Below the pieces are notes generated by a model. That model had not been told where the DNA came from. It did not search any database and saw only the letters and a list, made by a program, of their open reading frames with translations. The position numbers were made by a program, and so were the translations under genes. From Amphirosellinia nigrospora (lineage: Eukaryota; Ascomycota; Sordariomycetes; Xylariales; Xylariaceae): a DNA stretch of 64,000 nucleotides. The stretch spans positions 5,014,001-5,078,000 of the forward strand of contig SCHM01000001.1 in NCBI GenBank assembly GCA_004123355.1, written 5' to 3'. This document shows, one piece after another, positions 12,004 to 23,569 of this stretch. The first letter of the stretch is position 1; each line of letters opens with the position of its first letter.

Positions 12004-13103
12004 TTATACAGATTTAAGTTGTAGAAGTGCTTGGATTGCCTCGCGCTCTTGAGCATCGGAGGAAGCGGCCAAGGCGTCCAAGTCGATGTTATCGAGTTTA
12101 GGCTCTCGAAGCATGCGTGTGTTTGTTGGAAAGGATCGGTAGCCTCCATTATTATATACATGATGAGAGGGATAGCCTGCACCGCGGCGGGCCTCAGCTG
12201 GGCTAGAGTAAGAACCAGCTCGCAGAGCAGCGGCTCCAACAGCTCCCCAGTCTTCATCATCTGTCTCGTCTTCAGAGTTATCGTTCATGTCGATGTCAGC
12301 AGCGTCGGGGGCCTCGGAACAGGAGGCTGAGCCGGGCCTATCGAGGGAGTCGAGCGACATCTTATCCGCCTCATGTTCCAGGATGCTTGCATCTCGACCA
12401 TCGTGGGAAAAGGAGGCCGAGTTGCCGTTACTAACGGTGCGAGCATTGAGTCGTGGCCGGCTCGCGTTCCAGGACACGTTTCTGCCGATGGGAATGCTGG
12501 CTGGATAGGGACCTCGACGGCGCTCGCGGGATAGCGATCGAACAGCGGCAGGGCGTACAGTTTGGCCCCTTCGCTTTGCATCCCACCGGCCCCAACCAAC
12601 TTTCTCAAACTCGACTCCTCCACTCAGGCCACTGCCTTCCGCACCGTGTCCTTGCCCACGCTGTAATGCCGAAACCACCAGCCTTCGTGCTTTGTTTGGA
12701 GCGATGCGGCAAAGCCGGGTACCGATGTTGTCAGGTAACCCATAATATGACGGATGGCCAGAGGCCCGTGGTTTAGGAGGATCTCTGGAAGGTGAAATTT
12801 GGCAAGCAGAGTGGCGGTGATGTCTCCATGGGCCTCGAAGGACGACGATGTGGCCGGAACGGATTCGGAGTCATCGTGGAGGTCGAGATCCGACTCGACA
12901 GAGCTCAGTCTAGCCCTCTGCAGCTGAGCCTTGAGTCCGTGCGGAGGGAGCGCCGGCGAGATAGAATTAGGGGGAGTCGGAAGAGGGTGAGCGCCTGTCA
13001 CAGGGCCATTCCTGGCGGCTGCTACACCAGTTAAGGTGTCTCGGCCGGCCTGGGAAGCCGTAGGGATATCGCGCGCAGCAGTAGCAGATGCCATGGTTGC
13101 CAT
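12004..13103 (-). CDS. STB3: Stb3-like Sin3-binding protein, one frame break
   Basis: The protein matches the Stb3/putative Sin3-binding family. In yeast, Stb3 binds the Sin3-Rpd3 histone deacetylase complex and rRNA-processing-element promoters, repressing ribosome-biogenesis genes when growth signalling is low. The conserved core is visible as ITATLLAKFHLPEILLNHGP, AIRHIMGYLTTSVPGF, then NKARRLVVSALQ and VEFEKVGWGRWDAKRRG. The rest is Ser/Asp-rich and probably disordered, with an acidic patch (NSEDETDDEDWG). The core spans a one-base frame break near 12710, best explained as TTTT read as TTT on the coding strand. With it, the gene is one exon of 366 residues. The start at 13103 is the first of two nearby ATGs. 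Confidence 0.85.
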
Positions 13104-16100
13104 GATGAAAATTTGAGACTTCGTGATGTGTCTGCCAGATCAAGCGACACAGGATCAGCACTTGTAAGGAGCGAGAAGGGGGTGGTGCGGCGTCGGCGTG
13201 GTCGGGTTGTGCTGGGGAGACGGGACAAATGGATGGTAGATCGCGGATGACGGGATGACGGGATGACGATTGAGTCACTCACAGTACAGGTCCGAAGTAG
13301 GCACTAATAAACAGTGGCGGTGATCGGCAAGTCTTCGGTCTCGACTAAAGATACGACGACAAAGATCGGTGGAGGCAGGCTGGCAACGCTGACGCGACTA
13401 TCTGGACTGTGACAAGGGTGCTCTTTTGTTCGACTGGTTTGGTGTTGGTGTGTTTTTTGTTGTTGTTGATGATGGAAGAAAAGGACCAGACAGGGAAGTG
13501 AGCGGCGAGGGTCATTTTACTTGGATGGATGACCAACTCACACACACACCTGGACACTGGCACACACCCAGCGCCCAGTAGCACCGTCCTTGTGCATGTG
13601 TTGTGTCGGGCTTGCTCAATGGTTCAAATTGTGCTAGCCGTCTATCTTGCATGGGAACATTGAGCCAGGTTAGGCATGGTGGATTGGACCGGATTGGACT
13701 GGATTGGGATTGGGATTGGGATGCATGCAGTACTGGCTTGTACCTATTGGCCTGCGTCCCGGTGCGTACTATACATGGGCATTACATCACTATCTCGTGA
13801 AAGGGGGTGTATGCATGGCTCTTTCTTGTCTGGATAACTTGGATAGAGTATGCCTGGCAGGTATCACGCTGGGCGACATGGGTATATGATTGGCTATTCA
13901 GGCTGTACATTGCATGACAGTCTGGCATAACCAGGGGTCTCTCTAGCGGTCGTGGAGGGTGTGTCCATACTCACGACTCCCCACGACTGCCCACGACTCT
14001 GGCGCATTGGATGGCATGCGTTCGTTATTTGCCCTTGCTAGCCCTCCCTCCATCTACAACTAGTCAGTCACATCAGCTACTGTAGGTGCAGCATACCAGT
14101 TGGGAGAAACATACATTCCTCTGCGAGGGAGAGAGGCAAATGGCGATTTGAAACGTAATGATTGTTGAGGGTGAAATGCCACTCGGAGACATTTGCTGAA
14201 GAGTCAGCTCTGCTATGACAAGATCAGTCGGTCAAGGTTTTGTCATTTGTCACACCAGACATAACTTGTATATACCTGGTATACCTAACATACTTGACAG
14301 TAGTCTACTGTACGGGTAACAACTTACTTGCATAGGTGAGCTTATTGATACTTCCGGCTTAGAAGCAACCTTGAACTGGACCAGCTGATCCTAGCCGCTA
14401 CTGAGGAAGATGCTAATAATAGGCAAATCTCCCACACGAAAAGTCGACAATAACCAAAGCCCACCAAGCAACGAATTATCGGCTTACTGGTGGTAAATTG
14501 ACCTGAGCCGACGCGGGTTCCAGCACTCCAACCCCTCTTGAGAATGACCGGAGTCTTCATTTGCCGACTCGTTCGGTGGCTGATGGAGGAAACAGGCCAG
14601 ATGTCTCCGGTAGGCACTGGATGGCCTGGAAGGGTCGCGTGGCCTTATCATCTGGATGGAGGGGAAGGAGAGTCTTACAAAGAGCCCACGATAAGTGATA
14701 CCAAACTGGTACGATCTACTGCTACACTGTAATCAATCATCACGTAACCTGGTTAGGTTTTCATTTGATATGAAACACGCCGCAAAAGAATGCGCGATAT
14801 GTACGTGGCTCGGCAACTTGCAGCTTTGTCGTGTGCCTACCGCTCATTGCCACTATTTGTTGCTGGCTTGGATAAACCACACAGATTGGACACTATGGAA
14901 GATGCGCGCTGGGTCGCTTTGCCGACAGGGGAAATGAAACCTCTTGTCCTCTTATGGAGATGGCTTGATGAATCCGTCTATAAGTAGGTAGGTAGCCTTG
15001 CCTCCCAGGTCTGGGTGACGGTTCTGGTCCGGAGATTCGTGGGGGTAGATTTAGAAGACCTTACATCTTGCATTTGGACCTGTTGCTTCCTGAGCGCGCG
15101 GTCTCAGAAGCGGGAAGCTAACTGAGTTAACTTGAATGCCAGCGCCTGCGGCCAAGATTTACCAACTGTTGTAGCATCCATGACGGAACTGCGTTTTCGG
15201 ACTGCGACGGGTAGTGGTATAAAATAATAGTCGGCACAGACGCGACTACCCGGCCGTTGCAATACCTCTTGTCGTTTTAATTCATCTATTATTCCCCTCC
15301 ATGGCAGTTATAGATAGCACCCGACGAATGCATACTCATTGGGGGCTCGTCGTCGATGCGCCAAGTGCCGCATTTCCCGTCTGCCAACGATAAGAAAGAA
15401 CGCGACATGTGCCTCGGCCTCTCAAGTCTTGTGGCTCATGGCGTATTGCAGGTGGAAACCTCACGTCGGGCAAAATCCTTCATGATTGGCCTGAGACTTG
15501 CTTCCATTGGTGCAGTTAGGCATTATAGACCTCAGGTGACAACGTCATACAATCAACCAGTACGAGAAGACGCTCGTCTGTTTTATCTAAATTCTGGGAA
15601 GTTTATGACCGATTAGGCGCTCCTGTCTGAGTTAAATAAGCTACTCGCTACGAACGAACTGGAGGACTGTATTCACCATAATGGTTTATTGAGGCAGGTG
15701 TTAATTGGATGACAAGAAGCATGTCTCGGTCGCGTGATTTATTTGCTGCACTTACACAAATACAAGGATAATTCACCCATAGTAGGCTCGAGGATGATGC
15801 ATCCGTGTAGCTTGTGCCTAGTTGTCCTCGGGTTTACTACCCCGCTATGATAGAGCATCACAACAGCATCCACAACCCATTGCCATTTTCCCCACGTTGT
15901 TGAATAGGGCGCATTTTCCGATAGGACATTCGGACCTCCACGGGGACACAGCGCATGACTGCTTGGCTATAAGTGGATGCGGATAGTATCGAGGAAACAT
16001 GGATGGGGAGATTGGTTGAGAACGAATGTTAGAAGCATACCTTCCCTTCCGAATAACCCAATAGTTTCTTCTTTTCTTCGCCGTATTTCCCACTAGCCCC

Positions 16101-16328
16101 GACCTCCCGATGATTGGTATTACGTCTCCCTAAGGACGCCTCAAGAATGCGAGCCGCTTAAGTCGCAGAGCCACTTTATATAATGCTAGCTAATGGAGTA
16201 TGGGACTTTTGTGGTACGACGCCGAGGACTATCCGTGGAGTTGGAGTGACGACTTCCTATCGCGCGTGAAGCGTGCTGTAGTAATTGGTTAAGAAGACCA
16301 CATAAGTCGTGTAAGCGATTCGCAAAGT
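13104..16328. other. Long intergenic region
   Basis: More than 3 kb without a supportable gene. Small open frames (up to about 91 codons) occur on both strands with no domains. Just upstream of 13103 is the presumed promoter and 5' leader of the Stb3-like gene. A short tandem repeat lies near 13680-13724. Confidence 0.45.
13680..13724. repeat. Short GGATTGG/GGGATT tandem repeat
   Basis: Imperfect copies of GGATTGGAC pass into perfect GGGATT hexamers. The tract is intergenic, and no function is visible. Confidence 0.8.
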
Positions 16329-18570
16329 TCAACCTCCAAAAACATACTGTCGACAGGCCTGCGAATATGTTAATATTTTCTTCCTGGCCATGTGAGAGAA
16401 TATAGGGAATTCTAACCGCCTTAAGAACGCTGAGTTTCTGTTGTGATTGCATGAACACATGCCTATACTGTTGAATACTTTCATCCAACACGACTTCTTT
16501 CGTTGTGCGACCTTCGCAGATGGCCTTCATCTTCAACTCCATCTCTTTGCGTAGAAAGGGCTTACCAAGGCTCGTCTCGAAATTCATCCGATCAAAGCCC
16601 TCGATGAGAGCTACACCTAGCTGGGTTGGGATGAATTCCATAACGCCTCCATGTCCGTTGGCTGTAGTCCCCCTCCTCGGCCGCCTCGAGCCCGCCCCCA
16701 CGGCCGCCTCTAGCCGATTGACCACCTTCTAGGCCATTGGCCTCATCATCTGCACGATTTGTTCTAGGTACAGTCCGAACGTAGTCTCTCTCCTGAATCT
16801 TCTGTATATGCTCAGCCATAGTGGCATCCGTTCCGATGCCATTGGCGTCCATAAGAGCTATAAGATCTGCCTCGGTGAGATAATTAGGAGGCGCAGTCTT
16901 CCCTTCTGTCATCAATGCTTCTGTGGGTTCAAACATCTCCCCAACTGTAAATTTGGGTAGCTGGACGCTACCTGTCCACTTATCATACACGTAGACTTCG
17001 AGGTAGTTTTGTTCTAAAACGACGACTCCGTGGGCGTGGAAAGACTCTTCTCCATACAAAATATCGACGTCAGTGGCGACACCCTTGGCGTCTTCTGAGC
17101 AGCATGCTAGAAAGCGTCGGACTACAAATTCGTATACCTTCTTCTCTTGGTCGTTGAGCACTGACGGCGCGGCGAAGGCGATGGGATGAATTGGCGGATG
17201 TGCTTTATCATCGTTTCGTCCTTGTCGCGGTTGTTGAAACCCGCCGTCAACTAGATTCTGAGCAAAGCCCCCCCAAGCCTGGGACGGTGTCTGCTTCTGA
17301 ACTAATGACCGGAGATCCATGCCGGGGTCAAATCGATCAGTCTCTGTTCTCGGATAACTAATAAAGCCTTTATTGTAAAGCCATTCAGCGGTTTCCATCG
17401 CTTGGTGGCCAGTCATCCGCAGAAATCTTGTAGCCATTTTTTGCAGCTCGACCGTTGTCAGTGGTAGGGGCTTCCACTTTTTTGTTGGTTTCTCTTGGAC
17501 TTTAGTGACTTTGGCTTTTTTGGCCGTCAAGCATCGTTCATAGAGTATGATGACTGATGCTCGGTCAAAGAGTCGGTGGCGAGCCCAGCTGAAATTTACG
17601 TCAATGCCTTCGCGCTTATGCATAACCTTGATGCTCCAAAATGGCTCGGGCTTGAAATTCCTGACTCGAAAATAACGATCGACGACAAAACCCAATGTTG
17701 GAAACTGGCATGATCCTACCAAAAAATGAGTGAAGGGTTCTACCAAATTCGAGGTTAGGGTCATACCATAGCTTAACATCAAACTTTGGAACGGACCGCC
17801 AAGTGTTCGTAGGCTGTTGGTTAGGAAGCGAGTGAACGCATATCCTATTCTGAGGTCTAGTTCAATACGGGATGCAACCGCATTGACCTGCTTATGGTCA
17901 AGATTGATAAGATTCTTCGAAGCCGTTATGACATGCCTAGTGTACCTTAGCAATGATAGGAGCCGAAGGTAGAAAGGCTTATATAACTAACGCTCTCTCA
18001 ATGTTACTAAACCTGGCCCTCTTGATATCGAGTGTCCGGTTCCCCTTCCTCGCCGCCTCGCAGATTTCGTGACCAATATACTCACCCTCTCGATCACAAT
18101 CCGTCCATATACATAAAGCATTAGCATAGCGTGCCTGCTTTTCGATGTTGTCCGCAATCTTTTTCTTGTCCTAAAAACAAGCAATATGAGATTATGGTCT
18201 ACCGCAAGCTTACGTGACAGTTTGATGTACCTACCGCTGCGACGACGATATTCACCGGAGCGTCGAACAAGCGATCTGGTGGCGGGTATTCCCACTTCTT
18301 ATATTCCGGAGGGAACACGGTAGCAGTAAGATGACCGACAACTGAAGTCATCGTGACTTGGCACTTCCCCAAGGACGGCCAAAGTCATAATCGAAGACAT
18401 AATTCTTGATATACTTCTCAGGAGTATTATGCTAAATAACAAATAACATGAGCACATGTTTCCTTCCAATCGACGGATTGAATACGGACAATTTGCACCT
18501 CACCGCCAGAGAGATGCCCGGCTACAGCTTTCGCGATAGAAGGCTTTTCAGCCACGCAAAGTACTCTCAT
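16329..18570 (-). CDS. TOP3: DNA topoisomerase III (type IA)
   Basis: This is the type IA topoisomerase that works with the RecQ helicase and Rmi1 to dissolve recombination intermediates. Six exons are inferred: 18490-18570, 18235-18431, 17992-18170, 17767-17936, 16417-17715 and 16329-16358, giving about 652 residues. The Toprim domain starts MRVLCVAEKPSIAK and contains WTDCDREGEYIG. The catalytic tyrosine is in FISYPRTETDRF (Tyr ~330). GIGTDATMAEHI and FIPTQLGVALIEG follow. The C-terminus is short (final residues ACRQYVFGG), as in fungal Top3, without the zinc fingers of animal TOP3A. Frame breaks: one base near 18362 in the conserved GRPWGSCQVTM stretch, and two G's in the Gly/Arg-rich linker near 16670-16710. 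An in-frame ATG 32 codons upstream (18664-18666) would add a basic N-terminal extension. Confidence 0.93.
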
Positions 18571-19368
18571 GATAGAATTGAATCGCGATAGCGCACTTGA
18601 AACGCTAACTGATGCGACCAGCCGAGCCCTTGAAATTCGACATGGAGGATGAAACGAGTAAATCATGAGTTGGCCTGGCGAGGCTCACACGAAGAAAAAT
18701 ACAGAAGATAAGTGGCCAGCATTCCGCTACTTCTACGTAGCTGGTAAGGTGAAATTTCCGTGTGAGTTTATGTGGTATCCGGTACTGCTAAACAAGGGTC
18801 ATGCAACACTCCTGTGTCCCTCGACTTGTGACAGAGCAGTTAGAAAACTTCAATCAATAGATGCCACTTGGCATTGGATTGATAGGCTCGGTGTACTGTG
18901 AAACTATTAGTGTAGCCGAAGAACACAGGTGCGAGGTACCTGACATCCGAAGAGCTCTCTGTAGGTACTCTCTGTTATGACCGTCTCGAAATACAGCGGA
19001 GGTGGCAGTACAACCGTGAATCCCTGCGCCAATCTACGGGTTACCACCACTCCACTATTAATGATGAGCCTTACCTACCTACCTAGGTACCTAGGTAGAT
19101 TTAAGTCAGGTTAGTGGGTTGGGTTGGGTAGGTACCTAATGAAGTCAGCTAAAAATACCTAGAGACATGGTCTGTGCCTCCCATTCAGCTACCTACCTGT
19201 TAGTACCTACGTATTCATGACGTCTCTCTTTTCGTACATATAAGCAGTCGAAGAAGCCTCGACTTTGCACACGGGCACTCGTTTGTTGATAGCTGAAGCA
19301 TTGTGGTCGCCAGGACGCACCTTGAATTGACCTTCCTATCAACCTCAAAAAAAAAAATTTCGTGCAGA
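18571..19368. promoter_or_regulatory. Divergent promoter region between TOP3 and the DUF1295 gene
   Basis: About 800 bases separate the two divergent starts. The region holds the possible N-terminal extension of TOP3 (18571-18666) and a cluster of ACCTACCTAGGTAC-type repeats at about 19075-19135 and 19185-19210. An A-run lies just before the ATG at 19369. No specific factor site was assigned. Confidence 0.4.
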
Positions 19369-20600
19369 ATGGCTCTCCCAGCTATCAAGTCTCTCGGGGA
19401 CTGCGCAGATTATTCCAAGGTTGTTGAGCCGTTTCTCCCCCAGCTGTACGAGCTCCCTTCCAATGTTCTTAACACGGCAAGAAACGGCGAGTCGCTACTC
19501 AACCTGTACATGAACACAAATCCCCTCGTCTCAGGCTTTGCTTTTTCCATATTTCTAGGTTGCATTTTTTGGGTTGCCTCTGAGGTCAATCGTAATTATT
19601 CCCAGGTGGACCGGTTTTGGAGTTTGCTGCCTGCTTTCTACAATGCTCACTTTGCAGCCTGGACGCACCTTAATGACCTACCGAGCCAAAGGGTAGACTT
19701 GATTCTGTTTTGGAGTGTTATCTGGAGCGTATGTCCACTGCATCTAATTCGCCATTTCGTCTGCAGCCTGACACTGACCTTCTCAAGGCTCGGTTGACAT
19801 TCAATTACTGGCGCAAAGGCGGCTATGAGATTGGCTCCGAAGACTACAGATGGTTTGTATAGCTCTTATATATTGTTCTGTCTCGTAAAGGTTCTAATTA
19901 CTCGGAAGGGAAATCATTCGAGGTTACTGCCACCAGCGATTTTTTCATTTTCAACGCAACCTTCATCTCCTTCATACAAAGCATTTTACTTTTTCTTCTT
20001 GCTGCGCCGACCTACGTGGTCTTGCTAGCCTCAAATATCGAGCCGAAAGTGGGAACCGCCGATTTGCTCTTTGCCGGTACGGAACTGGCTCTTGTCATAT
20101 CGGAGTGGTTTAGCGATCAGCAGCAATGGGTTTGTTCCTTCAACTATTCAAGATGGTGAAATGGCATTAACACCATTTACAGATTTTCAACTTGCGAAGA
20201 AACAGTACCAAAAGACAGCTAAGGTGCCACGGGTTCTGGGTATACCTTGGAAGATCTTAACCGGGGTTTCATTACATCAGGTCTTTGGGCATACTGCAGG
20301 CACCCGAATTTCACGGCTGAGCAAACAATTTGGTTCGTACTTTATCAATGGAGCTGCTACGCTGGTAATGTCCCATACAGCTGGGCGGGCTCGGGTCCCT
20401 TGTTCCTCGTTATGTTATTCCAAGGATCAACGTGGCTCACTGAGCTGATTACGGCGGGGAAATACACCGAGTATAAAGTTTATCAAAAACAGGTGGGTGT
20501 CTTTCTGCCAAGCTTGCGGCCTTACAAGGCACCGGAAGCCACCCCAAAGATCATTCGGACCAGCGACCTTGCCAAGCGAGAGAAGGCGAAGCAAAGATAG
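19369..20600 (+). CDS. DUF1295 / steroid 5-alpha-reductase-like membrane enzyme, four frame breaks
   Basis: This is a multi-pass membrane protein of the DUF1295 family, related to 5-alpha-reductase and isoprenylcysteine methyltransferase folds. Exons are 19369-19728, 19788-19852, 19909-20129 and 20183-20600, giving about 355 residues. Diagnostic parts are QVDRFWSLLP, RLTFNYWRKGGY, the run of helices around ATFISFIQSILLFLLAAPTY, and the C-terminal cofactor-type motif GLWAYCRHPNFTAEQ. Single bases are missing near 19926 (G), 19938 (T7 to T6), 20183 (A) and 20228 (G4 to G3). They bring exons 2-3 and exon 4 back to whole codons. Family members are predicted NAD(P)H-dependent reductases of lipids or sterols in the ER, but the substrate of the fungal clade is not known. 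Confidence 0.8.
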
Positions 20601-21628
20601 GAGAAATCTCCGTCGAGACGATAGCCTTACCAGCTATTTCTACTCTGAAGCTAATTACCGCCGCACCTTGTTACACACCGCGGCAGGGCTTTGGACGATA
20701 AGCTGAATATGGTTACCATATTATGAGAATCACAGAAATGTGATAGCTGGGTATTGGAAGGTATGAAAGGGATAATCCCGTTGGGTATATTTCTTTCACC
20801 GCTAGGGATAGTGAATAATATACATAGAATAAGATAGAAGCTATCTTAAAATTATCAACCACGATAATCATGCCGACAACGTAAATGGGGCGAAGCCTCT
20901 ATTGGCATCGAAGGATAAGTTCTTTGGAAAGTCACGGGTTACGCGCTACTAACACTTGTCCAGGCCGCCGGGACATACTCTCTGTGTTACATGCCGGTTC
21001 GAGACCAACTCAAATCTTGGCATAGGTATACACTGTGTCAATACGATACTCGCCAAACAGTCCAATGACATGAAAAACCTCCATATTCTTTCGATCTTAG
21101 TAAGACACCACACACGATCACAGCCAGCTTCGAACTGTAGACAAGCCATACCTCACATCACTCCAATCAAATCTTTTTGTAGAAAAGCGGTCATGAGATA
21201 GCCGATCAATTATGCTGTGCTAGTTATCTACTCCAGTAATTATCGTCTTACATTGTGGCAAACTGCATGTCGACGATCGGTCACGTTTTAGACTAGCAAT
21301 TCTGACTCTGAGCAGGAGTATAAGCGTCGGCCAGGAATCGGTGTATCAGACCTGCGCGACCCACGCCGGGTTCGGCCAGGATCATCGGTGTAGCACCTAG
21401 TGTAATGGGTGGGCCGGGACCCTTCATGCAGTTGATCCGTCAATCGCCTTGATTTATGATATATAGCTGCACTTCTTCACGTCTGGTAGATAATTATGTT
21501 GATTCCATTCTCTTCTCGGTTTGAAAATTCCCTCATTTTCACTGAGTAGTACGAAGCTTGAAGCCCTGTATTGGACTAAATTTCACGCACAAACCTCGTT
21601 CTTGACACGCGACCTCCTATATTCAACA
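20601..21628. other. Intergenic region
   Basis: No gene is supported. Open frames of 66-81 codons near 20950-21200 on both strands are mutual shadows without domains. Confidence 0.45.
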
Positions 21629-22027
21629 ATGTCGACACCTGCGACTTCAACCACCTCTCACACAAAGACCACCATGAAATCGGCGCCTATACAACCCTCA
21701 GAGGCATCTACCAGTTATTTCCCTAAAGGTGCAACAGCGTTAACAGTAGTCTCCGCGCCCTCTGTTGCTACAACCCCAGGGACACCACTCAGCGGCATCT
21801 CTCCAAACTACCCACTGTCACCTATGGATCGCGAGTACACGAAGCCGTTACAAGATATTGACGTTGCCCACCAACTTTCAAAGCAGCCAACATACTGGTC
21901 TGTTCAGGGCTGGGTCCAGCGCACCGCCAGTTCGGAGGCGCGGCCAGCCGTTGAGGATCCAGAAGCAAGAACACGGAAATTCGAAGAAACGAAGAGAGAC
22001 CTGCTCGCTTCAGTTAGCCGATTTTAA
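21629..22027 (+). CDS. Small conserved-looking protein of unknown function
   Basis: An uninterrupted 132-codon frame starts MSTPATSTTSH at 21629. An in-frame ATG at 21521 would add 36 residues, but the later start has better context and composition. The first 60 residues are Ser/Thr/Pro-rich and probably disordered. The C-terminal half is more ordered: DIDVAHQLSKQPTYWSVQGW, then charged residues ending in LLASVSRF. There is no signal peptide or membrane segment. I believe short proteins with a PTYWSVQGW-like core occur in other Sordariomycetes, but I cannot name a function. Confidence 0.6.
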   Translation: MSTPATSTTSHTKTTMKSAPIQPSEASTSYFPKGATALTVVSAPSVATTPGTPLSGISPNYPLSPMDREYTKPLQDIDVAHQLSKQPTYWSVQGWVQRTASSEARPAVEDPEARTRKFEETKRDLLASVSRF

Positions 22028-22312
22028 CTAGCTTCCCTTCACTGCAATCCATCTTGGCTGTTTGGATCATAGGCTCACAAGTACGACTTTACGAAAATGC
22101 AACTGGATCAGCATCTCTTCCTTTTCTAAGCGGCGGGGGATACCCAAAGGAGATTCAATATCAGCCAAATTCTTAGAACGGCATTAGTTAATAACCATAA
22201 AATTTACGGCGTTGGAAGCTTTCTACGTCCAATAACTATGATATAATTATTGACAACCTAGCTCCTCGCTATATACTTCTTGTCGGCACGGACTCCTAAA
22301 TTTTAGTGTACA

Positions 22313-23074
22313 CTACTCAATTCTCGCCGCCAGGTTTATGCCGTAAGCGACTGTAGAGATCAAAGTGACCATGTTGAACAGCGAAGAGAAACCATGTAGC
22401 TGGCCAAACTTCCTGTTTAGCGCTTTCATGTCCTTGGACTCGCCCTGGCTCGCCAAGTCCTCCTCGTCAGGAAATCCGCCAGGTGCGCTCCTGCGTTTCT
22501 CTTTCTTCGTCGGCTTCTTATCTTTAGTCTCTGGAGCACGCATTTTGGTCAGCATCTGTGCAATCAGCTAGCACAACAGGACGCCAAAGATACAGCACGG
22601 AAATAGTAGTCAGTAGAACCACGCATACCTTGTTTTTTCGCTGTGCTGTGACGTTGTTGGTCTGTGGTAGAAAGAAGACCAGTTTACCAACCCGGTCGCA
22701 AACGCCGCTGTCAGCGGCACCAGCACACCCCAACGATTTGCTGGATGCAGTACCCCATAACCCCTGAGGCAGCGCTGCAAAACGACCAGCCCTTCCAGGA
22801 TAAGTCAGAGCTAATACTACGGGATACCGGGGATATAGGTGGGGAAGACCGCTCGCTGGAGAATTCCGAACTGTGGACGCTCCAAGACCTTGAAGGAGGT
22901 TACTGAGTTGACGAATGTCTGAATATTGTCAGTAAAATATCACCAATTTTGAAGGGGAAATTTTTAGTAAGCGAGATTCGTGTTAGTAGATACGGGAACC
23001 AAGGTTTTCACTGACATGAAAGAACTGTGTGCCGAGCAATGCGCCATAGCTTTAAGTTTCGAGGTCGTTAGCAT
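22313..23074 (-). CDS. TMEM205-like (DUF4149) membrane protein, several frame breaks
   Basis: Exons are 23016-23074, 22629-22918 and 22313-22555, giving about 198 residues after frame repair. Residues 1-20 end in SYGALLGTQFFH, followed by TFVNSVTSFKVLERPQFG, both typical of the TMEM205-like domain. Further hydrophobic helices follow (VLALTYPGRAG, VLVPLTAAFATGLVNW, LVFFLPQTNNV), then a basic linker (KDKKPTKKEKRRS) and a final helix near FNMVTLISTVAYGINL. Breaks occur near 23053 (A4 to A3), 22843, 22726 and 22685. The inferred missing bases bring each exon to whole codons. The family is widespread in eukaryotes and predicted to have four membrane spans; its function in fungi is not established. 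Confidence 0.75.
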
Positions 23075-23569
23075 CCCAACTGGACCAGTGTGAAGTGGGG
23101 GTTAGGAAAGCATCATACGATAAGACGTGATACGGAGCTGGAGATAGTAATAGCGATCTCTCAGGCATTTTGAAATTCGTAGCTTAGATTTCTAGGTTAA
23201 GAGAACAATTTACGAATATAGCTCAGCGAGTTGGGCGAAGTTGAGGTTTCAAATGGTAAGATCCCGATCACAAGCTTGGGCCAACGCACAGCCAACGCAC
23301 ACAGCGAATTAACCCCACCACTGATAGATAATGTCACGTGCTGTCGCGCCTGCCTGGTCGGGTCCTCCCTTATATCGCGACAACTTGATGCGCGTTCCAG
23401 GCAGCTATCAAGGTGGAGCAATAGTTCTATATGAAGTGAGATCCTAAAATAATATAATAAATTCCCTTTTATCCCCTACCATCAATTAACACCAATGCTA
23501 CATTGTCGTTCGCATTCTTTCCACCCCCCTTGATTCCCACCATAGCATCCGCCAACCCCTCCACCCACG
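23075..23569. promoter_or_regulatory. Divergent promoter between the TMEM205-like gene and Ku80
   Basis: Nearly 500 bases separate the two start codons. The region contains a near-direct repeat, CCAACGCACA, at 23280-23301, and a C/T-rich leader (23515-23568) just before the Ku80 ATG. No specific regulator site was assigned. Confidence 0.4.

Noticed and set aside
11574-12260. 228-codon open frame on the minus strand
   Set aside because: It overlaps the 3' part of the Stb3-like gene in another frame and runs into its 3' flank. It shows no domain and an unlikely composition.
20990-21010. GGTTCGAGAC as a tRNA B-box
   Set aside because: The flanking bases do not form a T-arm stem, and no matching A-box or acceptor stem is present.
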